Assembly: GCA_964463485.1 (NCBI GenBank)
Contig: CAYXDO010000068.1
Span: 1 to 54,850, forward strand
Direction: 5' to 3'
DNA length: 54,850 nt
DNA from: CAYXDO01 sp964463485
Lineage (GTDB): Bacteria; Myxococcota; Kuafuiibacteriia; Kuafuiibacteriales; Kuafuiibacteriaceae
The translations under genes were made by a program, and so were the position numbers. Numbering within the stretch: position 1 is the first letter of the stretch; every line of letters begins with the position of its first letter. The notes beneath the pieces are model-generated. The model saw nothing but the letters and a program-made list of their open reading frames with translations, made no database searches and had not been told where the DNA came from. Below are positions 39,827 through 51,279 of this stretch, in pieces.

Positions 39827-41350
39827 TCAGCTCGCTTTGGTCCGTCGGTTCTTGTCCTGGCTCGGATCGAAGGGGTCGAAGCGCGCGAGCTCCGTGCCTT
39901 CGGGGGACGTGATGGTCACCCCGCCGACTCCCACTCGCGCCTGCAAGCTCTGGAAAAGACTGGAATCAAAGGCTGCCTTTTTTCCCTGGCTGTTCGTGAT
40001 CGCTACGCCCAGGCCCCCGTTGTGGTCGTCCAGGTGCGGAGAAGTGCGCGGATCGTCTCTGAGCTCATACGTGAGCTTCGGGCCGAACTTGGGCTCCGGA
40101 GCGAAGGCTTGAGTCGCTCGTTTGGGTGGGGCCAGGAGCATCGCCAGATCGTCGAGAGCGAACGACTGCCCGTCCCGCTGGATCGAGAGTCGGTCGCCTT
40201 GGCCTTCGACTCCGTCGATCGAAAACGACGGGCGCCGAGCGATCGGCGTGGCGCTCTTGCTGCCGGGGGGCACGGCGTTGTCGAGCACGAACCGATCGAG
40301 CTCGTCTTTCGCACTTCGTTTGTAGTCAAACGTTCCGCGCACGAGCTCGTTGGAGGTCCAAGTAGCTACCTTGTCGAACGCGAGCGCCTGCTCGAAGAGG
40401 ATCGCGCCCTTTGGATCGAGGACCTTGATCGAGAAGGCGGGATCGAAGACGCGGTTCTTCGAATCCGGCTCCACGAGCGTGCGCGAAATTTCCACGGTGC
40501 TCAGCTTTTTCCCGTCGATGGTGGCGTCGGTGCGAGGGAGCTTCGCGGCGCGTTCGTTGCCTTGGGAGTCGACCACCAGGAGGGAGCAGTCTTTGGGGAG
40601 CGCGACGGCGATGCGATCGGACTTGAAGCCCGAGAGCACAAAGCCCGGCTTGCCGTTGGCGCCTTCCGTGCGTCGCACGAAGAAGCCTTCGTATTGGTTC
40701 TTCTGATAGACGCCGATCCCGCTCGCCGCGCCGGTCCCTTCGGCCATCTTCCGATAGGTCGAGTCGAGGGTGACGGAGACGCTTCGCTCCTCGTGAGGTG
40801 GCGCCAACCGACTGGCCACCAAGGTCGTCAGCGTGTCGACTTGAGCGCGCGTCAGCCCTTTGTCTGAGCTCGGAAGGTGAGTGAGGCGGTGCTTGTGCTC
40901 GCTCAACACTTTGGCCAGGTCCGTCGCGTTCACGGACCCCGAGAGATCGGGAACGGCCACGCCTTGCTTGGCCAACGACGTGAGGAGCGCGCCGAGAGGC
41001 CCGGAGTAGCTCGCCAGCTCGGCAGGCGCGATGGATCCAGAACCCGCGGCTCGCGTTACGCCTACACCCAGCGACGTCTTCGGCGTGGGGAACGACGTGA
41101 GCTCAGTCTTGGTCTTGGCTGCGTTCGCCGGTTTGACGGTGAGCGCGCTCCGGATCCGAGTCGCAAAGTCTCCGTGACCGAGCTTCTCGGCGTGTCTCGC
41201 GAGCACGGAGAGCGGGACGTAGTTGAAGGGGTCGACCTTGGCCCCGTCGGAGGACTTTTCGATCGACTTCGCGATCTGATCTCGAGCCGCCCGATCGAGC
41301 CCGAGCTTTTGGAGCGAGTCGAGGTGGAGCTTCGGGCCGACGCCGATCAC
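39827..41350 (-). CDS. Hypothetical protein, 507 residues, no recognised domain
   Basis: Starts at GTG 41350, 74 nt after the pyrophosphatase stop and in the same direction. There is no signal peptide or membrane segment, so a cytoplasmic location is likely. Residues 1-100 are helical (LHLDSLQKLGLDRAARDQIAKSI, FNYVPLSVLARHAEKL); 100-200 are mixed, with KVLSEHKHRLTHL; 200-420 are beta-rich with internal similarity to secreted-type folds (FFVRRTEGANGKPGFVLSGF, KLSTVEISRTLVEPDSKN, FDPAFSIKVLDPKGAILFEQ). The tail is polar. Gly and Ser content and the lack of Cys are unremarkable. I cannot name a family; it merits a profile search because it is large and well framed. Confidence 0.72.
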   Translation of the reverse strand: MIGVGPKLHLDSLQKLGLDRAARDQIAKSIEKSSDGAKVDPFNYVPLSVLARHAEKLGHGDFATRIRSALTVKPANAAKTKTELTSFPTPKTSLGVGVTRAAGSGSIAPAELASYSGPLGALLTSLAKQGVAVPDLSGSVNATDLAKVLSEHKHRLTHLPSSDKGLTRAQVDTLTTLVASRLAPPHEERSVSVTLDSTYRKMAEGTGAASGIGVYQKNQYEGFFVRRTEGANGKPGFVLSGFKSDRIAVALPKDCSLLVVDSQGNERAAKLPRTDATIDGKKLSTVEISRTLVEPDSKNRVFDPAFSIKVLDPKGAILFEQALAFDKVATWTSNELVRGTFDYKRSAKDELDRFVLDNAVPPGSKSATPIARRPSFSIDGVEGQGDRLSIQRDGQSFALDDLAMLLAPPKRATQAFAPEPKFGPKLTYELRDDPRTSPHLDDHNGGLGVAITNSQGKKAAFDSSLFQSLQARVGVGGVTITSPEGTELARFDPFDPSQDKNRRTKAS

Positions 41351-41424
41351 GCCGCCAAGATCGCCGAAAGGGAGGGGCTATGCGAGCGAGAAGTTGACGA
41401 TGAAAGGATGACGAAAGGACCGGA

Positions 41425-43878
<2,454 letters not shown>

Positions 43879-44038
43879 GCCTCCGCGACTTCGTGAAATT
43901 GCCTTCAGCTCCGTCGGTCTGACCGGAGCGAATCTGGCGGTAACGTCGCGCGCGGCGCGTTAGCAGAAGTAGGGAACGGTGCCAAGAGAAGAGGAGGAAG
44001 GGGCAGATCCGTCGAGGATCGGATGTGGGGAACGAGTA

Positions 44039-44779
44039 TCAGGGAGTCGCGGAGGGACCTTCCTTGGGAGCGGCCTCGGCGCCGTCCGTGGGCGCGGGGA
44101 CTTGCGTCGCTTCGGAATCGCTCTGGCTCGCCTGCGCAGGGACCTCGGTGGTCGATTCGCTGGACGTGGCCGCGACGAGCTGCTCGACCGCTTCGCGATC
44201 CGCTTTTGCGATCGACATGTCCGTCGAATCGACCCGCGACTTCGCGTCGAGCAACGGCGCGACGACCTGCTCGGCCGCGCGTCGGGCTTCCTGAGCGATC
44301 GCGAAATCACGATCGCCTTCTACGGGCGGGTTGTCGCGCGTGCGGACGCCGAGGAACTCGCGCCCTTCGATCGGGTGCTCGTCGCGAGCCTTCAATGCCT
44401 CGCGGATCGCTTGCGCCGCTACGGCCGCATTGACCGGCTCGCCCGGGCCGTAGCTCGTGGGGAGCACCTCGTGATCCGGAGGGAGCGTCGAGCGGGTGGC
44501 TTTGGCTTCCACGGCGGGTGCCTTCGTGCGTTTCGGAGCTGCCTTCTTGACCTTCTTCTTCGCCGCGACTTTCTTGGCCGGAGCCTTCTTCGCGACCTTC
44601 TTGGTCGGGGCCTTCTTCGCGACCTTCTTGGCCGAAGCCTTCTTCGCGACCTTCTTGGTCGCCTTCCTGGCCGGGGCCTTCTTGGCGGCTTTGCTGGTCG
44701 CGGCTTTCTTCACGACCTTCTTCACCGCGCTCGTTTTTTTCGTCTTCTTCGCCGACTTTGCTGAGTTCCGCGTCGCCAT
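44039..44779 (-). CDS. Lysine/alanine-rich histone H1-like protein
   Basis: A 246-residue protein. Residues 1-85 are tandem Lys/Ala/Pro repeats (KKVAKKAPAKKV-type), as in eukaryotic H1 C-terminal tails and bacterial Hc-type nucleoproteins. The rest is acidic to neutral (about 90-246: EREFLGVRTRDNPPVE region, LDAKSRVDSTDMSIAKADREAVEQL). The basic part should bind DNA non-specifically. ATG at 44779 is chosen because it begins the basic tail; the open frame continuing upstream is antisense or shadow to the kinase. It lies 95 nt downstream of a tail-anchored Ser/Thr kinase on the same strand, so a kinase-substrate pair is possible. Confidence 0.85.
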   Translation of the reverse strand: MATRNSAKSAKKTKKTSAVKKVVKKAATSKAAKKAPARKATKKVAKKASAKKVAKKAPTKKVAKKAPAKKVAAKKKVKKAAPKRTKAPAVEAKATRSTLPPDHEVLPTSYGPGEPVNAAVAAQAIREALKARDEHPIEGREFLGVRTRDNPPVEGDRDFAIAQEARRAAEQVVAPLLDAKSRVDSTDMSIAKADREAVEQLVAATSSESTTEVPAQASQSDSEATQVPAPTDGAEAAPKEGPSATP

Positions 44780-44874
44780 CGACCGGGGTTTAGTGCGGTC
44801 ATTCTCGGCTGTCAATCGCGGCCGACCCGTGCGCTCGGCGTTGGCGCTGTATGACTCCGCGAAAGGCCGCGCGC

Positions 44875-46437
44875 TCAGCGCGAGAGGAGCCAACCTGAGA
44901 GGATGCCGGCGCACAAAACCACCGCGAGCTCGATCCATCTTCGCGTCGGAGCGCCTGCCTTCTTGGACACTTCTGTCAGGGGCGCGATGGTCGCTCCGGC
45001 CGGGTCGGGGGGCGCGGCCACCGCCGTCGCATCGGAGACCACCGGACTGGCCTCGGCCAACGCGGCGTTGGAGACGCGGCTCCGCTCGAGGATCTTGCGG
45101 AGCTCGTCCGCCAAGAGCTCGGCCGACGCCCACCGCTTGTCCGGCTCCTTCTGGAGGCCGCGTTCGATCACCCGCCACAGGTCCGAGGTGAGCGCCCCAA
45201 AGGATCCTTCGGGAAGCGGATCGGGGACCTTGTTGGTCACGTTGGTCAGCGTGTCCTCGAAAGACTTCACGACGAACGGATGGGTCCCCGTCAGGAGCTC
45301 GTACAAGATCAGCGTCAGCGCGTGGATGTCGGTGCGCTCGGTGATTGGGTCGCCATAAACCTGCTCCGGGCTCATGTACGCCGGGGTGCCGATCACCGTC
45401 CCGGCCTGAGTCAACGCTGGCGCGTCCTTCAAGTTGGCGGTGCCGAAATCGAGCAGCTTCACCTGGAAGTGCGCACCTTGTTTGACGAGGAAGATGTTGG
45501 CGGGCTTGAGGTCGCGATGGATCACGCCGGCGGCATGAGTGACCGACAGCGCCTCGGCGGCGCGACCGCATATGTCGAGCGCGTCCTCGAGCGGGAGCTT
45601 CGTTTCGCGATCGAGGCGCTTGCGAAGATCCTCTCCCACCAGGCGCTCCATGACCAAGAAGGTGCGGCCGTCAGCCGTCTTCTCGAAGTCGTCGACCTGA
45701 ATGATCCCAGGATGGCGGATCCGCGCGAGCGCTCGCGCTTCGCGCTGAAAGCGCTCTGCCACGCGCACGTCGTTCGACTTCGGATTGAGCATCTTGATCG
45801 CGACGGTGCGATCGAGCTGGATGTGCTGCGCCTCGTAAACCACGCCCATCGCGCCCTCGCCAATGACGGCCCGCACTCGGTACTTGGGGCCGAAGAGCAT
45901 GGGCTCGGGTCGGTCGGACGGCGGGGCGACGACGACGGGTGGGCGCGGAGCCACGTCTGGACGCTCGCGCCCGGGGATGGACTCGACGGGATCGGCGTCT
46001 CGCAGATCGCTGCGCGTTCGGCGTCTGGCTTCCGAGGCGGCCGCCGGGGCGATCTTGGGCACTTCGCCCCGAAGCGCGACCGCGCCTCCAGGCACCGGCC
46101 TGGCACGCGAAGGGGCAGGACGCTTGGGCTCGGATGGGCCCGGCTTCACCTCGCCCTTGGAGCGGTCCGCTCCGGCAGGACCCGTTGGTGCTCCAAACTC
46201 CAGCAGCAACGAATCGAAGCTCGTCGGCCCGGCTTCGCCCCGCGCCGCAGGCCTGGCGTGCGGCAGCTCCTCAGGGAGCTCATGGTGCGGACGCCCGGTG
46301 TTTTGGATCCGTCGCTGTCGCTCCTTCAGCGCCGCGAGCGCCTTGGGATCGATCGGATCGACGGCCGTGGAACCCGTGGACCACTGACTGGGGGAGTCGA
46401 TCCCAAGGCCGTCCTTCTCGCTCGGATCCTTCACCAC
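44875..46437 (-). CDS. Tail-anchored Ser/Thr protein kinase
   Basis: A 520-residue kinase. The first 180 residues are polar, Pro-rich and likely disordered. The kinase domain (about 182-450) has Gly loop GEGAMGVVYEA, VAIKML Lys, HRDLKPANIFL, LLDFGTANL, GTPAYMSPEQVYGDP and DIHALTLILYELLTG, all intact. The C-terminus ends with one membrane segment (WIELAVVLCAGILSGWLL), so the kinase faces the cytoplasm from a tail anchor and has no external sensor. Start: a GTG at 46437 (or 46434) is chosen because upstream codons would run into the divergent methyltransferase. The histone H1-like gene follows 95 nt downstream. Confidence 0.93.
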   Translation of the reverse strand: MVKDPSEKDGLGIDSPSQWSTGSTAVDPIDPKALAALKERQRRIQNTGRPHHELPEELPHARPAARGEAGPTSFDSLLLEFGAPTGPAGADRSKGEVKPGPSEPKRPAPSRARPVPGGAVALRGEVPKIAPAAASEARRRTRSDLRDADPVESIPGRERPDVAPRPPVVVAPPSDRPEPMLFGPKYRVRAVIGEGAMGVVYEAQHIQLDRTVAIKMLNPKSNDVRVAERFQREARALARIRHPGIIQVDDFEKTADGRTFLVMERLVGEDLRKRLDRETKLPLEDALDICGRAAEALSVTHAAGVIHRDLKPANIFLVKQGAHFQVKLLDFGTANLKDAPALTQAGTVIGTPAYMSPEQVYGDPITERTDIHALTLILYELLTGTHPFVVKSFEDTLTNVTNKVPDPLPEGSFGALTSDLWRVIERGLQKEPDKRWASAELLADELRKILERSRVSNAALAEASPVVSDATAVAAPPDPAGATIAPLTEVSKKAGAPTRRWIELAVVLCAGILSGWLLSR

Positions 46438-46513
46438 CGTGCTCCAAATGTAGCCTACTTCGCCGAAGCGGAACGACCTTCCGGCGCCCCTCCGCCTCTG
46501 ATACGCGCTCGCG

Positions 46514-47338
46514 ATGACCCAAACGCGGCAGCCGCGGAAAAACCGTAAAGTCCAACACGACAAATACGCGCTCTACCTCGCGTCGGTCCAAGCTCCGGAT
46601 TTCGACGTTCGCTTCTTCTCGCGCGTCTACCGCAACCTGAACCAGCGCTCCCCGGCGATCCTTCGCGAAGACTTTTGTGGGACCGCTGCGATCTGCTGCG
46701 AGTGGGTGAAGCTCTCGAATGGTTTCGTGGCATACGGCGTGGACAACGACCTAGAGCCCCTCGAATGGGGAGAGCTCCATAACCTAGGAGAGCTCGATGA
46801 GGAACGTCGAGGTCGCGTCCACCTCGTTCAAGCGGATGTTCGAAACGCCCCAACGCCGCCCGCCGACGTCATCGCCGCCTTGAACTTCTCATACTGCTGC
46901 TTCAAGACTCGCAGCGAGCTGTTGCGCTACTTCCGCGCCGCGCGCGAGGCGCTCGCCAAGGGCGGCGTCTTCGTCGTCGACCTCTTCGGCGGCTATGAAG
47001 TCCTCGAAGACCAACGCGAAGACGTCACGGCGGTCGAAGGATTCAACTACGTCTGGGAGCAGGCTTCGTTCGACCCCATCACCCACGATTACTTGTTCCA
47101 CATCCACTTTCGATTCCCCGACGGAACCGAGATGACCAAAGCCTTCACCTACGACTGGCGGCTCTGGACCGTCCCGGAGGTCACCGAGTTGATGAACGAA
47201 GCTGGCTTCGGTGACGTGGGAGTCTACTGGGAAGGCACTGACCGCGACACAGGAGAGGGCAACGGAGTGTACCGCCGCCGCGCGCGCGGCGAGGCCGACG
47301 CGTCGTGGAACGTCTACATCGTCGGGCACAACCGCTGA
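46514..47338 (+). CDS. SAM-dependent methyltransferase, class I
   Basis: A 274-residue protein. The Rossmann core has motif I as LREDFCGTAAICCEW, motif II as VAYGVDNDLEPLEWGE, motif III as VHLVQADVRNAP and motif IV-like VIAALNFSYCCFKTR, followed by KGGVFVVDLFGG. The C-terminal half (FDPITHDYLFHIHFRFPDGTE, TYDWRLWTVPEVTELMNEAGF) is a substrate-binding cap. Acceptor unknown; family members of this sort are found in many bacteria without a defined substrate. It is divergent from the tail-anchored kinase across 76 nt, and converges with the PEGA protein 47 nt away. Start ATG at 46514. Confidence 0.88.
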   Translation: MTQTRQPRKNRKVQHDKYALYLASVQAPDFDVRFFSRVYRNLNQRSPAILREDFCGTAAICCEWVKLSNGFVAYGVDNDLEPLEWGELHNLGELDEERRGRVHLVQADVRNAPTPPADVIAALNFSYCCFKTRSELLRYFRAAREALAKGGVFVVDLFGGYEVLEDQREDVTAVEGFNYVWEQASFDPITHDYLFHIHFRFPDGTEMTKAFTYDWRLWTVPEVTELMNEAGFGDVGVYWEGTDRDTGEGNGVYRRRARGEADASWNVYIVGHNR

Positions 47339-47385
47339 CCGCGCTCAACCGCGGCGAGCGCAGCGAGCCTGCGCCGATCAACCGC

Positions 47386-48633
47386 TCACTTCGGATTGAG
47401 CGCAGCCGACACGCCAAACGAGAGCGCTCCTACCCCCACCCCCGTGGCGATCTGGATCCACGGAAAGCTCTCGTCAGATCCGAACAGCAACGTTCCCAAC
47501 GACCACACAGCCCCCGCACCCATGAGGCTGTAGCCGAGCGGCGCGCCAATGAGCACGCCTTGCGACGGATCCAAACGTTCGGAGTCTGGCGCCCCGTCGA
47601 ACGTGTACCACCCCGGTGATCGGCATTCCTCGTCTTCGTAACAAAGCAAGTTGTGCTCTTGGTTGGCGGCGCCGATGATCGCGGCGGTCAGCACGGCCGC
47701 GCCGAGCGCCGAGACGCCGACGCCGGTCCACAGTAAGCTCGTCCTCGCCGTTGCGTGATCTGCTGACGGCAAGCGCACCAAACCGGCGGGGACCTCCACC
47801 GTGGCGCCGCGCTCGACCTCGACGTCGCGAACGAAGCGCTCGAAGAGCGGGTGCTCGAGCGTGATCGTGTGCCGCCCCGCTGGCACGTTGGAGATCCGCG
47901 TCGTCCCTGGTTTCGAGATGCCGACCGCCACACCGTCGAGCAGCACCGCGACGCTCTCTTCGTTGGTCGTGAACGTGATCGCGCCAAAGGGCCGCCAGTG
48001 ACCGTCCCGATCCAGCAACGCTCGCATCTCTCCGTTGAAGAGCTCCTCGAGGTGCGCCACCGCAGCCTCGCGCGTCGGCACGTCCGCTCGCTTGCCGTTG
48101 ATACGCACGGCGCGTTCGAGCACCTCAGTATCGACACGCGTCTTCCAATCGGAGGTGCGCGCTGCCGAGTGATAGATCGAGAGCGCGAGATCGGTGTCCA
48201 CGACGCGCACGGCCAACCGATCGGGCTGGCCCTTCTGCACGAGGCTCGTGAGGAGCAGCAAGTATCTCGGATAACGGATCCGCTCCTTTCGCACGCGGTC
48301 CAGGTGCTTGGCGTACGGATCGACCGTACCGTCGGCCGACTCGAGGGCCACCCGGTTGTAGTCGGGACGGGCTCGCAGGACCAAACACGTGAGGTCACCT
48401 TCACACGCGGCCGCCGTCGCCAGATCCAGGCGCTCCAACAGCAAATCCGTCTCCCGATCGAAGGCCTCCGAGAGCCACTCGATGAGGCCGGCGTTCTTCG
48501 CCGCGACCTCGGACTCGTTCCCCTTGGGCGTCACGAGCAGCAGCGCGATGGGCACCCGCTGCTGGGCGACGATCTCCTGCCCTTGTGGGGTTCCGGCGAG
48601 CAACAGCAGTGTCGACGTCAAAAACGCGGCCAC
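47386..48633 (-). CDS. Exported PEGA-domain membrane protein
   Basis: A 415-residue protein. GTG at 48633 gives a clean signal sequence (AAFLTSTLLLLAGTPQG); the ATG at 48643 is out of frame. The middle (about 20-220) is helical and charged with no family recognised. A PEGA domain at about 225-290 carries DGVAVGISKPGTTRISNVP and GRHTITLEHPLFERFVRDVEVERG. Two or three membrane segments lie near the C-terminus (VGVSALGAAVLTAAIIGA, GYSLMGAGAVWSLGTLLFG). It is divergent from a Ser/Thr kinase gene 54 nt away and could be its envelope partner. PEGA domains generally bind surface polymers or proteins. Confidence 0.85.
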   Translation of the reverse strand: MAAFLTSTLLLLAGTPQGQEIVAQQRVPIALLLVTPKGNESEVAAKNAGLIEWLSEAFDRETDLLLERLDLATAAACEGDLTCLVLRARPDYNRVALESADGTVDPYAKHLDRVRKERIRYPRYLLLLTSLVQKGQPDRLAVRVVDTDLALSIYHSAARTSDWKTRVDTEVLERAVRINGKRADVPTREAAVAHLEELFNGEMRALLDRDGHWRPFGAITFTTNEESVAVLLDGVAVGISKPGTTRISNVPAGRHTITLEHPLFERFVRDVEVERGATVEVPAGLVRLPSADHATARTSLLWTGVGVSALGAAVLTAAIIGAANQEHNLLCYEDEECRSPGWYTFDGAPDSERLDPSQGVLIGAPLGYSLMGAGAVWSLGTLLFGSDESFPWIQIATGVGVGALSFGVSAALNPK

Positions 48634-48672
48634 GCGCCGACATCCTATCAGCTTCGCGCCCCTGGCTTCGGC

Positions 48673-48678
48673 TACAAT
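48673..48678 (+). promoter_or_regulatory. Possible -10 box (TACAAT) of the downstream kinase
   Basis: TACAAT lies 9 nt before the TTG start at 48688, matching the -10 consensus in five of six positions. Transcription would begin almost at the start codon, giving a leaderless or very short leader. No good -35 (TTGACA-like) is seen 16-18 nt upstream. AGG lies between the box and the TTG and could also serve as a Shine-Dalgarno, so two readings are possible. Confidence 0.4.
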
Positions 48679-48687
48679 AGGCCCCCC

Positions 48688-50433
48688 TTGGCGGACCTCC
48701 GCAAGAACACCGACGTCCCGACGCGCATCGGCCGCTACCGCATCCTCCGGGAGCTCGCGAGCGGCGGCATGGGCAAGGTCTTCATCGCCCAACGCGACGG
48801 CGACCCGAACGTCTGCGTCCTCAAGAAGCTGCACGTGGAAATGGAGCTCCACCACACCGCAGGGCTCCGATTTCAGCGCGAGGCCCAGCTCGCCGCGCTC
48901 CTCGACCACCCCAATGTCGCGCGCGTGAATCGATCGGGCGTCGAGGACGGGAAGTTCTGCATCGAGATGGAGTACATCGCCGGGCACACCGTCGCCGAGG
49001 TGCTCAGGGCCCTCCTCGAAGCGGGCCGGCTTCCGCCCTACGAGCTCTCCGTCAACGTCGTGCTCGGAGTGCTCGACGCCGTGGGTTATGCGCACGACAT
49101 CCGATCGGAGGACGGTCGGCATCTCGAGATCGTTCACCGAGATCTCACCCCTCGAAACGTCATGCTGAGTTACGACGGTGACGTCAAAGTCATCGACTTC
49201 GGCATCGCGCGCGGGAGAGTCGACGACTTCCGAACCGCGCCTGGGTCGATCTTCGGAACGATGACTTATGCCTCCCCGGAACAGGCCACCGGACAGGACG
49301 TCGACCGTCGCAGCGACTTGTACACGATCGGAGCGGTCTTCTTCGAGCTCCTCACCGGACGCCCCCTCATCATCGAAACGAAATTCGAAGAAGTGCTTCG
49401 CGCGGCGACCCGCGATCCCGCGCCGCTCATCAGCTCCATCAACCCCGACGCCCCCAAGCCCCTCGAGGCCGTCATCGCCAAAGCGCTGCTCAAGGACCGC
49501 GATCAGCGGTATCAATCGGCCGCCGAGTTCGCCGACGCGATCCGTGAGAACGCCGGATCGCTTGCGCGGCCAGTGCCTGATCTCATCGGCGAGTTCATGA
49601 GGGAGTGGTTCCCGGAGCAGGAGGAGAAGACTCAGGCCGGCATTCTTAGGCGCGGACCCCTCCTCACGGCGCCGGAACCAACGGAGGTGCTAGGCCCCGA
49701 CACCAAGACGGTGGTCAAGCGGGCCGATCGGCAGGAGGAATTCGCGAGCCCGGATGAAATGCCGGCGACGCGAATCGCGGGAGTAGGCGCGGAAGGCACG
49801 ATGGTGATCCGCCGGAAGGGCTCTCGCATGCCCCTGGCGCCCGAGTCCGTACTCACACGGACGAACATCACGCGCACCACGAACCTCACCCGACCTCCGC
49901 CAAAGTCGAAGGTTCCCCTCGTGGCGCTGGTAGGTTCAGCGTTCGCGGCGTCGGCGCTGGTCATCGGAATCGTACTCACAGGCTCGGGAGAGTCACAAAG
50001 TGGCGAGGAACGAAGCCCAAAGCCCACGACTCCGGTCGCTCCCGTGGGCGCGACTCAGGGCCTCGGCGCGACGCCGGCCCCCACACGGGAACCAGAGCCA
50101 CCCGTTCCCGAGCCCGAGAAGAAACAGAAGCCGAAGCCGGAACCGCAAAAACGGGCGCCGGAACCTCAGAAAGCAAAGCCCCCTGAACCTCCTCCGCCAC
50201 CGCCTCCCGCGCCCTCGGCGGCCGCGAGGCTCAAGTCCTTGCGCCAGAAGCTCGCGACTGACCCCTCGGGTCCAACGCTCGACCGAGTGGTCGACGAGAT
50301 TCAGAAAGTCGCCGCGACCCTCCCGGCGGCGAGGCAGCGGGAGCTCGGGCTCAAGCTCGACAAGTACAACAACACGCTGGACACGGACAAACTCATGGAG
50401 GCCGCGGACTACGCGATCGCGTCGGCCAAGTGA
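48688..50433 (+). CDS. Transmembrane Ser/Thr protein kinase
   Basis: A 581-residue kinase beginning at TTG (48688). Gly loop SGGMGKVFIA, VLKKL Lys46, IVHRDLTPRNVML (148-160), VIDFGIARG, GTMTYASPEQATGQD, DLYTIGAVFFELLTGRP. The catalytic loop has Thr in place of the usual Lys (HRDLTPRN), a variant that I recall as frequent in myxobacterial kinases. Substrates cannot be told. A membrane segment lies at about 410-432 (LVALVGSAFAASALVIGIVL). The external part is first Pro/Lys/Glu-rich (about 440-510), then a helical end (LKSLRQKLATDPSGPTLDRVVDEI). Divergent from the PEGA protein at 48633. The longer reading beginning at 47851 is a shadow. Confidence 0.93.
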   Translation: MADLRKNTDVPTRIGRYRILRELASGGMGKVFIAQRDGDPNVCVLKKLHVEMELHHTAGLRFQREAQLAALLDHPNVARVNRSGVEDGKFCIEMEYIAGHTVAEVLRALLEAGRLPPYELSVNVVLGVLDAVGYAHDIRSEDGRHLEIVHRDLTPRNVMLSYDGDVKVIDFGIARGRVDDFRTAPGSIFGTMTYASPEQATGQDVDRRSDLYTIGAVFFELLTGRPLIIETKFEEVLRAATRDPAPLISSINPDAPKPLEAVIAKALLKDRDQRYQSAAEFADAIRENAGSLARPVPDLIGEFMREWFPEQEEKTQAGILRRGPLLTAPEPTEVLGPDTKTVVKRADRQEEFASPDEMPATRIAGVGAEGTMVIRRKGSRMPLAPESVLTRTNITRTTNLTRPPPKSKVPLVALVGSAFAASALVIGIVLTGSGESQSGEERSPKPTTPVAPVGATQGLGATPAPTREPEPPVPEPEKKQKPKPEPQKRAPEPQKAKPPEPPPPPPPAPSAAARLKSLRQKLATDPSGPTLDRVVDEIQKVAATLPAARQRELGLKLDKYNNTLDTDKLMEAADYAIASAK

Positions 50434-50469
50434 CGATGTAAAGCAACCACGGCCGCGCCAGGAAATCGC

Positions 50470-51279
50470 ATGTCTCGGTGGCGTCTCGAACGGTCAGCCT
50501 TCGCGGTCATGGGCGCGATCCTCGCTCTGTTCCTGGTGGCTCCGCTCGTGGCCCTCTCTGGGTCAGTCACCTGGGCGGAGCTCGTCATGGGTCTCCGAAG
50601 CCCGTTGGCGGGGCCGGCCCTGGCGGTCAGCGCATTCACCACGGGTGTGACTCTGGCCCTGGTGATTTCATTCGGAACACCGCTAGCCTGGACTCTCGCG
50701 CGCACCGAATCCCGTGCGGCTCGCGTCGTCGAGACTTTGGTGCAGCTGCCGATCGTCGTTCCGCCCGCGGTCGCCGGCGTGGCGTTGTTGCTGACGTTCG
50801 GTCGAAGAGGGGCGCTCGCGGGTTGGTTGTATCCGGATGGCATCTCCATCGCCTTCACGACCGCAGCGGTGATCATGGCCGAGGTGTTCGTGTCTGCACC
50901 GTTCTTCGTCCAGTCGGCTCTCCACGCCTTCCGGCGTGTCGACCCGAAGCTCCTCGTCGTCGCCCGTACGTTCGGAGCCTCGCCGTTCGCCGTGTTCTTT
51001 CGCGTCGCGTTGCCGCTGGCCGCGCCCGGACTCTTGGCCGGAGCAGCGATGAGTTGGGCTCGATCTTTGGGTGAGTTCGGTGCGACGCTGATGTTTGCAG
51101 GAAACCTCGAGGGCGTCACCCAGACTCTACCGCTCGCCATCTACACGGCGCTCGAGGCGGATCTTCGAGCCGCCCAGGCACTCTCCATCTTGCTGGTGGC
51201 GATCGCGTTCTTTTTGCTGATGTTCGTTCGAGTCATCGATCGAAGAGCGCCGCGAGGGTCCGAGCCTTGGCTGGATTGA
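50470..51279 (+). CDS. modB: Molybdate-type ABC transporter permease
   Basis: A 269-residue inner-membrane permease with about six hydrophobic segments. ModB signatures: VETLVQLPIVVPPAVAGVALLL, LGEFGATLMFAGNLEGVTQT, LPLAIYTALEAD and the EAA-type coupling loop VARTFGASPFAVFFRVALPLAAPG. ATG at 50470, 36 nt after the kinase stop. Molybdate or tungstate is the likely substrate. No modA substrate-binding protein is in the window, so it must come from elsewhere or the system is reduced. Confidence 0.93.
   Translation: MSRWRLERSAFAVMGAILALFLVAPLVALSGSVTWAELVMGLRSPLAGPALAVSAFTTGVTLALVISFGTPLAWTLARTESRAARVVETLVQLPIVVPPAVAGVALLLTFGRRGALAGWLYPDGISIAFTTAAVIMAEVFVSAPFFVQSALHAFRRVDPKLLVVARTFGASPFAVFFRVALPLAAPGLLAGAAMSWARSLGEFGATLMFAGNLEGVTQTLPLAIYTALEADLRAAQALSILLVAIAFFLLMFVRVIDRRAPRGSEPWLD

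Noticed and set aside
43879..44038. Terminator between the H1-like gene and hppA
   Set aside because: Short inverted repeats such as GATCC/GGATC are present but with no T-run and a weak stem.
47851..48687. Long N-terminal extension of the kinase at 48688
   Set aside because: It runs antisense through the PEGA protein; the kinase domain begins normally right after the TTG.
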